From positions 1 to 7,350 of the forward strand of contig JAEZDN010000086.1 in assembly GCA_023433275.1 (NCBI GenBank): a stretch of 7,350 nucleotides of DNA. The letters run 5' to 3'. The position numbers and the translations under genes are program-made. Under the pieces are notes generated by a model. It was not told the origin of the DNA, made no database searches, and worked only from the letters and a program-made list of their open reading frames with translations. Below, piece by piece: positions 5,516-7,350 of this stretch. How positions within the stretch are numbered: the stretch's first letter is position 1; each line of letters opens with the position of its first letter. Source of the stretch: Verrucomicrobiota bacterium. Lineage in GTDB: Bacteria; Verrucomicrobiota; Verrucomicrobiia; Opitutales; Opitutaceae.

Positions 5516-7222
5516 ATGAACTCCCTCGACTGGCTCGTGCTCTTGGGAACCATGCTCGGCATCGCCGGGTACGGGATTTGGCGCACGCGCCACACCGACC
5601 ATCTCGACACCTACCTCAAGGGTAACAAGACCACCGGCTGGTTCACCATCGGCCTCTCGGTCGCCGCCACCCAGGCCAGCACCATCACTTACCTCTCGCT
5701 GCCCGGCGTGGCCTACGAGAATGGAATCGCTTTCATCCAGAATTATTTTGGCCTGCCGCTCGCGCTCATTCTGGTCTGCGCCGTTTTTCTGCCCATTTAC
5801 CGCAAGCTCGGTGTCTACACGGCGTACGAATACCTGGGCAAACGCTTCGACAATCGCACACGCCTCTTCGGTGCGGGCGTCTTTCTCCTGCAGCGCGGGC
5901 TCCAGGCCGGCATCACAATCTACGCGCCGGCCATCATCCTCTCCACCGTGCTCGGCTGGCGGCTCGACGTGATCATTGTCGGCATCGGCCTCGTGGCCAT
6001 CGTGTACACCGTCACCGGCGGCAGCGCCGCCGTGAATCTCACCCAGAAGTGGCAGATGGCCGTCATCTGGGCCGGCATGCTCTCGGCGTTTGGCATCCTG
6101 CTCTGGAAACTCCCCCCCGATGCCACCGCCATCGCGGGCGCGATGGGCAAGCTCGAGGCGGTGGACTGGTCCCTCGATCCCGACAAGCGCTACACTTTCT
6201 GGAGCGGCCTGCTCGGCGGCTTCTTCCTCTCGCTTTCCTACTTCGGCACCGACCAGACCCAGGTCCAGCGCTACATCGGCGGGGCCGCGCTGCGCGAGGG
6301 GCGTCTCGGCCTGATGTTCAACGCCGTGCTGAAAATCCCGATGCAATTCTTCATCGTGATGCTCGGCGCCCTCCTCTTCGTCTTCTTCCAGTTTTCGCCC
6401 AGCTCACCGGTCGTCTTCAACCAAGCCGCCTGGAAGCAACACGCCGAGGGCCCGGACGGGGCTGATTTCCGGGACTTGGAAACTCGCTACGCGGCCGCCC
6501 ACGCCGAACAACTGGGCCGGATCCGCGCGTGGGCCGCCGCCCGCGAAACCGGCGATGAACTTGCGGTCGCCACCTCCCAACAGGCCATGCGCGAAGCGCA
6601 ACAGGCCGCGCAGTCCGTCCGCCTCGAGGCGCGCGCGGCCCTGCAACAGGCGGCACCCGAGACCAAAAAGACCCGCGACTCCGATTTCGTCTTCATCACC
6701 TTTATCCTCACGCAACTGCCCAACGGGCTCATTGGCCTGCTCCTCGCGGTCATGTTCGCTTCCGCCCTGTCGTCGAAGGCCGGTGAGCTCAACGCCCTCG
6801 GCACCACCTCCACGATCGACCTCTGGCGCCACTTGCGCCCGCTGGCCCAGCACGACGAGGCGCGCAACGTCCGCGCGGCAAAATGGTTCACCGCCCTGTG
6901 GGGCCTCTTCGCCATCGGCTTCGCCCTCTTCGTCAGCTTCCAGGAGAACCTCATCGAGGGCCTGAACATCGTCGCCTCCATTTTCTACCCCACGCTGCTC
7001 GGTCTTTTCATCGTGGCCTTCTTCTTCAAGCGCGTGGGCGGCACCGCCGTCTTCTGGGCCGCGGTCGCGGCTCAAGCCGTGGTCCTCGGCATCTTCTTTG
7101 CCGGCAAGGTCTGGCCAGCCCACGAGATCGGCTACCTCTGGCTCAACCCCATCGGCTGCGCCGCCTGCGTCCTCTTCAGCCTCCTCTTCCAAACCGCGCT
7201 CCCCCGACAGCAAACCGCCTAA
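5516..7222 (+). CDS. SSS-family sodium:solute symporter
   Basis: This inner-membrane protein of 568 residues belongs to the solute:sodium symporter family (SGLT/PanF/PutP type, LeuT fold) and should import a small organic solute with Na+. About 13 membrane segments can be placed: near 4-22, 41-63, 71-95, 115-145, 150-168, 178-198, 226-245, 268-291, 391-418, 454-475, 482-503, 508-530 and 537-560. Family signatures include FTIGLSVAATQASTITYLSL (43-62, the broken first core helix), YTAYEYLGKRF (101-111), YTVTGGSAAVNLTQKWQ (164-180) and SALSSKAGELNALGTTSTID (416-435), where S419-S420 match the Na+-binding Ser pair of vSGLT. Residues about 292-390 form a long polar, Ala/Gln/Glu/Arg-rich insert, probably helical. 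Substrate cannot be read from the sequence; the neighbouring secreted deacetylase suggests a sugar-like or amino compound. No T-run terminator follows the stop; the inverted repeat at 7274-7350 may end the transcript. Confidence 0.93.
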   Translation: MNSLDWLVLLGTMLGIAGYGIWRTRHTDHLDTYLKGNKTTGWFTIGLSVAATQASTITYLSLPGVAYENGIAFIQNYFGLPLALILVCAVFLPIYRKLGVYTAYEYLGKRFDNRTRLFGAGVFLLQRGLQAGITIYAPAIILSTVLGWRLDVIIVGIGLVAIVYTVTGGSAAVNLTQKWQMAVIWAGMLSAFGILLWKLPPDATAIAGAMGKLEAVDWSLDPDKRYTFWSGLLGGFFLSLSYFGTDQTQVQRYIGGAALREGRLGLMFNAVLKIPMQFFIVMLGALLFVFFQFSPSSPVVFNQAAWKQHAEGPDGADFRDLETRYAAAHAEQLGRIRAWAAARETGDELAVATSQQAMREAQQAAQSVRLEARAALQQAAPETKKTRDSDFVFITFILTQLPNGLIGLLLAVMFASALSSKAGELNALGTTSTIDLWRHLRPLAQHDEARNVRAAKWFTALWGLFAIGFALFVSFQENLIEGLNIVASIFYPTLLGLFIVAFFFKRVGGTAVFWAAVAAQAVVLGIFFAGKVWPAHEIGYLWLNPIGCAACVLFSLLFQTALPRQQTA

Positions 7223-7251
7223 CCACGAATGCACCCAAAGGCAGACGAATC
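7223..7251 (-). repeat. short dispersed repeat, inverted partner of 448-476
   Basis: Starting directly after the symporter stop codon, this stretch reads CCACGAATGC and ends GACGAATC. Its reverse complement agrees with 448-476 at 19 of 29 positions, including GATTCGT at one end and CATTCGT near the other. It resembles the CCACGAATGAACACGAAT-type strings I recall from Verrucomicrobiota intergenic DNA. Confidence 0.45.
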
Positions 7252-7273
7252 AAAAAGCACCCCCGCCACCGTC

Positions 7274-7350
7274 ATCCTGAGCCGTGCGAAGGATCCAAGG
7301 GAAAGGACGGACCTGCGCCTCCACCGTGGATCCTTCGCTGCGCTCAGGAT
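7274..7350. repeat. inverted repeat doublet (ATCCTGAGC...GCGAAGGATCCA type)
   Basis: Bases 7274-7297 and 7327-7350 are inverted copies matching at 21 of 24 positions; the three mismatches are consecutive (7283-7285 against their partners). The spacer is 29 bases. Each arm also has short self-complementary ends (ATCCT/AGGAT). The right arm reaches the window edge and probably continues, since GTC precedes the left arm. From memory, strings like CATCCTGAGCGCAGCGAAGGATC are widespread intergenic repeats in many bacterial phyla. It lies 51 bases after the symporter stop and could act as a two-way transcript end. Confidence 0.75.

Noticed and set aside
5483..7234. Two minus-strand open frames opposite the symporter (5483-6346 and 6404-7234)
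   Set aside because: Their acidic, Gly/Glu/Asp-rich products are what reversed GC-rich membrane-protein codons give; the symporter on the plus strand is unmistakable.

Overview
The window is GC-rich, with C/G-ending codons in all the real genes, few Shine-Dalgarno sites and several exported proteins. The gene set (two DUF2911 proteins, a long secreted PIG-L deacetylase, a sodium:solute symporter with a long insert) and the intergenic repeats recall Verrucomicrobiota, most likely the Opitutaceae. That placement rests on memory of gene content and repeat style, not on a marker gene.

Layout. A small hydrophobic protein gene lies on the minus strand (27-290). An intergenic stretch (about 291-479) holds an inverted repeat and two degenerate dispersed repeats. 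All later genes are on the plus strand: a MutT-like NUDIX hydrolase (480-875), a 166-base gap with a weak hairpin and a candidate promoter, then DUF2911+TPR (1042-1914), a second DUF2911 protein (2015-2620), and an 833-residue PIG-L-type deacetylase (2629-5130) that follows after 8 bases. A REPIN-like doublet (5155-5232) separates these from a 46-residue single-pass membrane protein (5251-5391) and an SSS-family sodium:solute symporter (5516-7222). The right edge (7223-7350) is repeat sequence.

How the genes may work together. Three consecutive products (both DUF2911 proteins and the deacetylase) carry signal peptides with the same Ala|Gln cleavage pattern, so they act outside the cytoplasm. 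The symporter would import a small solute with Na+. A reasonable but unproven model is a periplasmic module in which the deacetylase trims an N-acetylated compound and the symporter takes up the product, with the 46-residue protein as a possible transporter accessory subunit. The NUDIX gene is probably unrelated housekeeping (nucleotide-pool cleaning).

The best candidates for something undescribed are the 46-residue protein abutting the symporter, the periplasmic helical insert in the symporter, and the pair of composite repeats that bracket the plus-strand genes in opposite orientation. No tRNA, rRNA, CRISPR array, transposase or phage gene was seen.
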